Of a stretch of DNA of 64,000 bases, positions 63,756 to 64,000 are shown piece by piece (the first letter of the stretch is position 1; each line of letters begins with the position of its first letter). The translations under genes were made by a program, and so were the position numbers. The stretch covers positions 1,382,001 through 1,446,000 of the forward strand of contig CANXME010000222.1 in assembly GCA_948144175.1 (NCBI GenBank). Reading direction: 5' to 3'. The DNA is from Closterium sp. NIES-65 (taxonomy: Eukaryota; Streptophyta; Zygnematophyceae; Desmidiales; Closteriaceae). The notes below the pieces were generated by a model that was given only the letters and a program-made list of their open reading frames with translations, was not told where the DNA came from and searched no databases.

Positions 63756-64000
63756 CGATCACCGTGCATTACCTGTCCTTGAAGGTTTTCGATGCAAAAA
63801 AGGGCGAGTGTGATGCACCCTAAAAACTCCGCCCTTCTTCTAGTTCAATCACTTGGATTATGTTGGCTAACCAACATTTGTGGGCAACACAAAAATAAAG
63901 TACGAAAGAGGGACGTCATAATATTACCCTACCATGCCTGTGGACCATTCACTAGGATCACGTTGAGTTACCTTGATAAAGGGCCCAAAACTAATCTTAC
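63756..64000. other. No recognisable feature
   Basis: Flanking DNA to the right of copy K. It is AT-rich, with no open frame of note and no repeat shared with the rest of the window. Confidence 0.4.

Overview
This window is eukaryotic nuclear DNA made almost entirely of nested, broken LTR retrotransposons. There are no prokaryotic operons, tRNA genes, CRISPR arrays or intact single-copy host genes. Plant-type Ty1/copia polyproteins (DTG/DSG protease, GVAER integrase motif, YVDD reverse transcriptase), a chromodomain Ty3/gypsy element, initiator-Met-type primer sites and a plant-like 18S rRNA fragment point to the green lineage. A streptophyte alga or an early land plant is my guess (low confidence); I cannot name the species.

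Three main families are present. Family A is a copia element with ~1.09 kb LTRs (TGTTGGGTGCAAATTC...CCTTACACCAACA). It is present as A (2084-8764, TSD CTTCG), C (11965-18487), E (21411-32513, split), F (32514-36989), H (41873-45197), J (45198-60129, split) and K (60955-63755), plus two solo LTRs with perfect TSDs and several LTR scraps. Family D is a second copia with very short 133-bp LTRs: D (22795-31082, TSD GGAGA), G (36990-41242) and two fragments. Element I (45781-53691, TSD GTTGG) is a Ty3/gypsy chromovirus with 342-bp LTRs. Element L (48485-49754) is a small LTR element without any pol gene.

The nesting can be read base by base. A sits in the RT of an older copia (B). D sits in the RT of E, and D in turn holds a family-A solo LTR in its gag. 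I sits in the 3' LTR of J; I in turn holds L in its RT and a family-A solo LTR in its gag. Almost every polyprotein is broken by frameshifts, deletions or stops, many of them C-to-T or G-to-A changes as expected from decay of methylated cytosine.

The parts that are not routine are: a decayed, apparently intron-containing gene of unknown family (9822-11339, minus); a LINE fragment fused in frame to copia integrase (20575-22334); an 803-nt antisense 5' piece of 18S rDNA, with mutations in the universally conserved 530 loop, wedged between an LTR and a copia RT (60133-60935); and element L, whose body carries four hairpin-forming repeats. I found no convincing new defence or metabolic system. 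The biology here is transposon nesting, decay and chimera formation.
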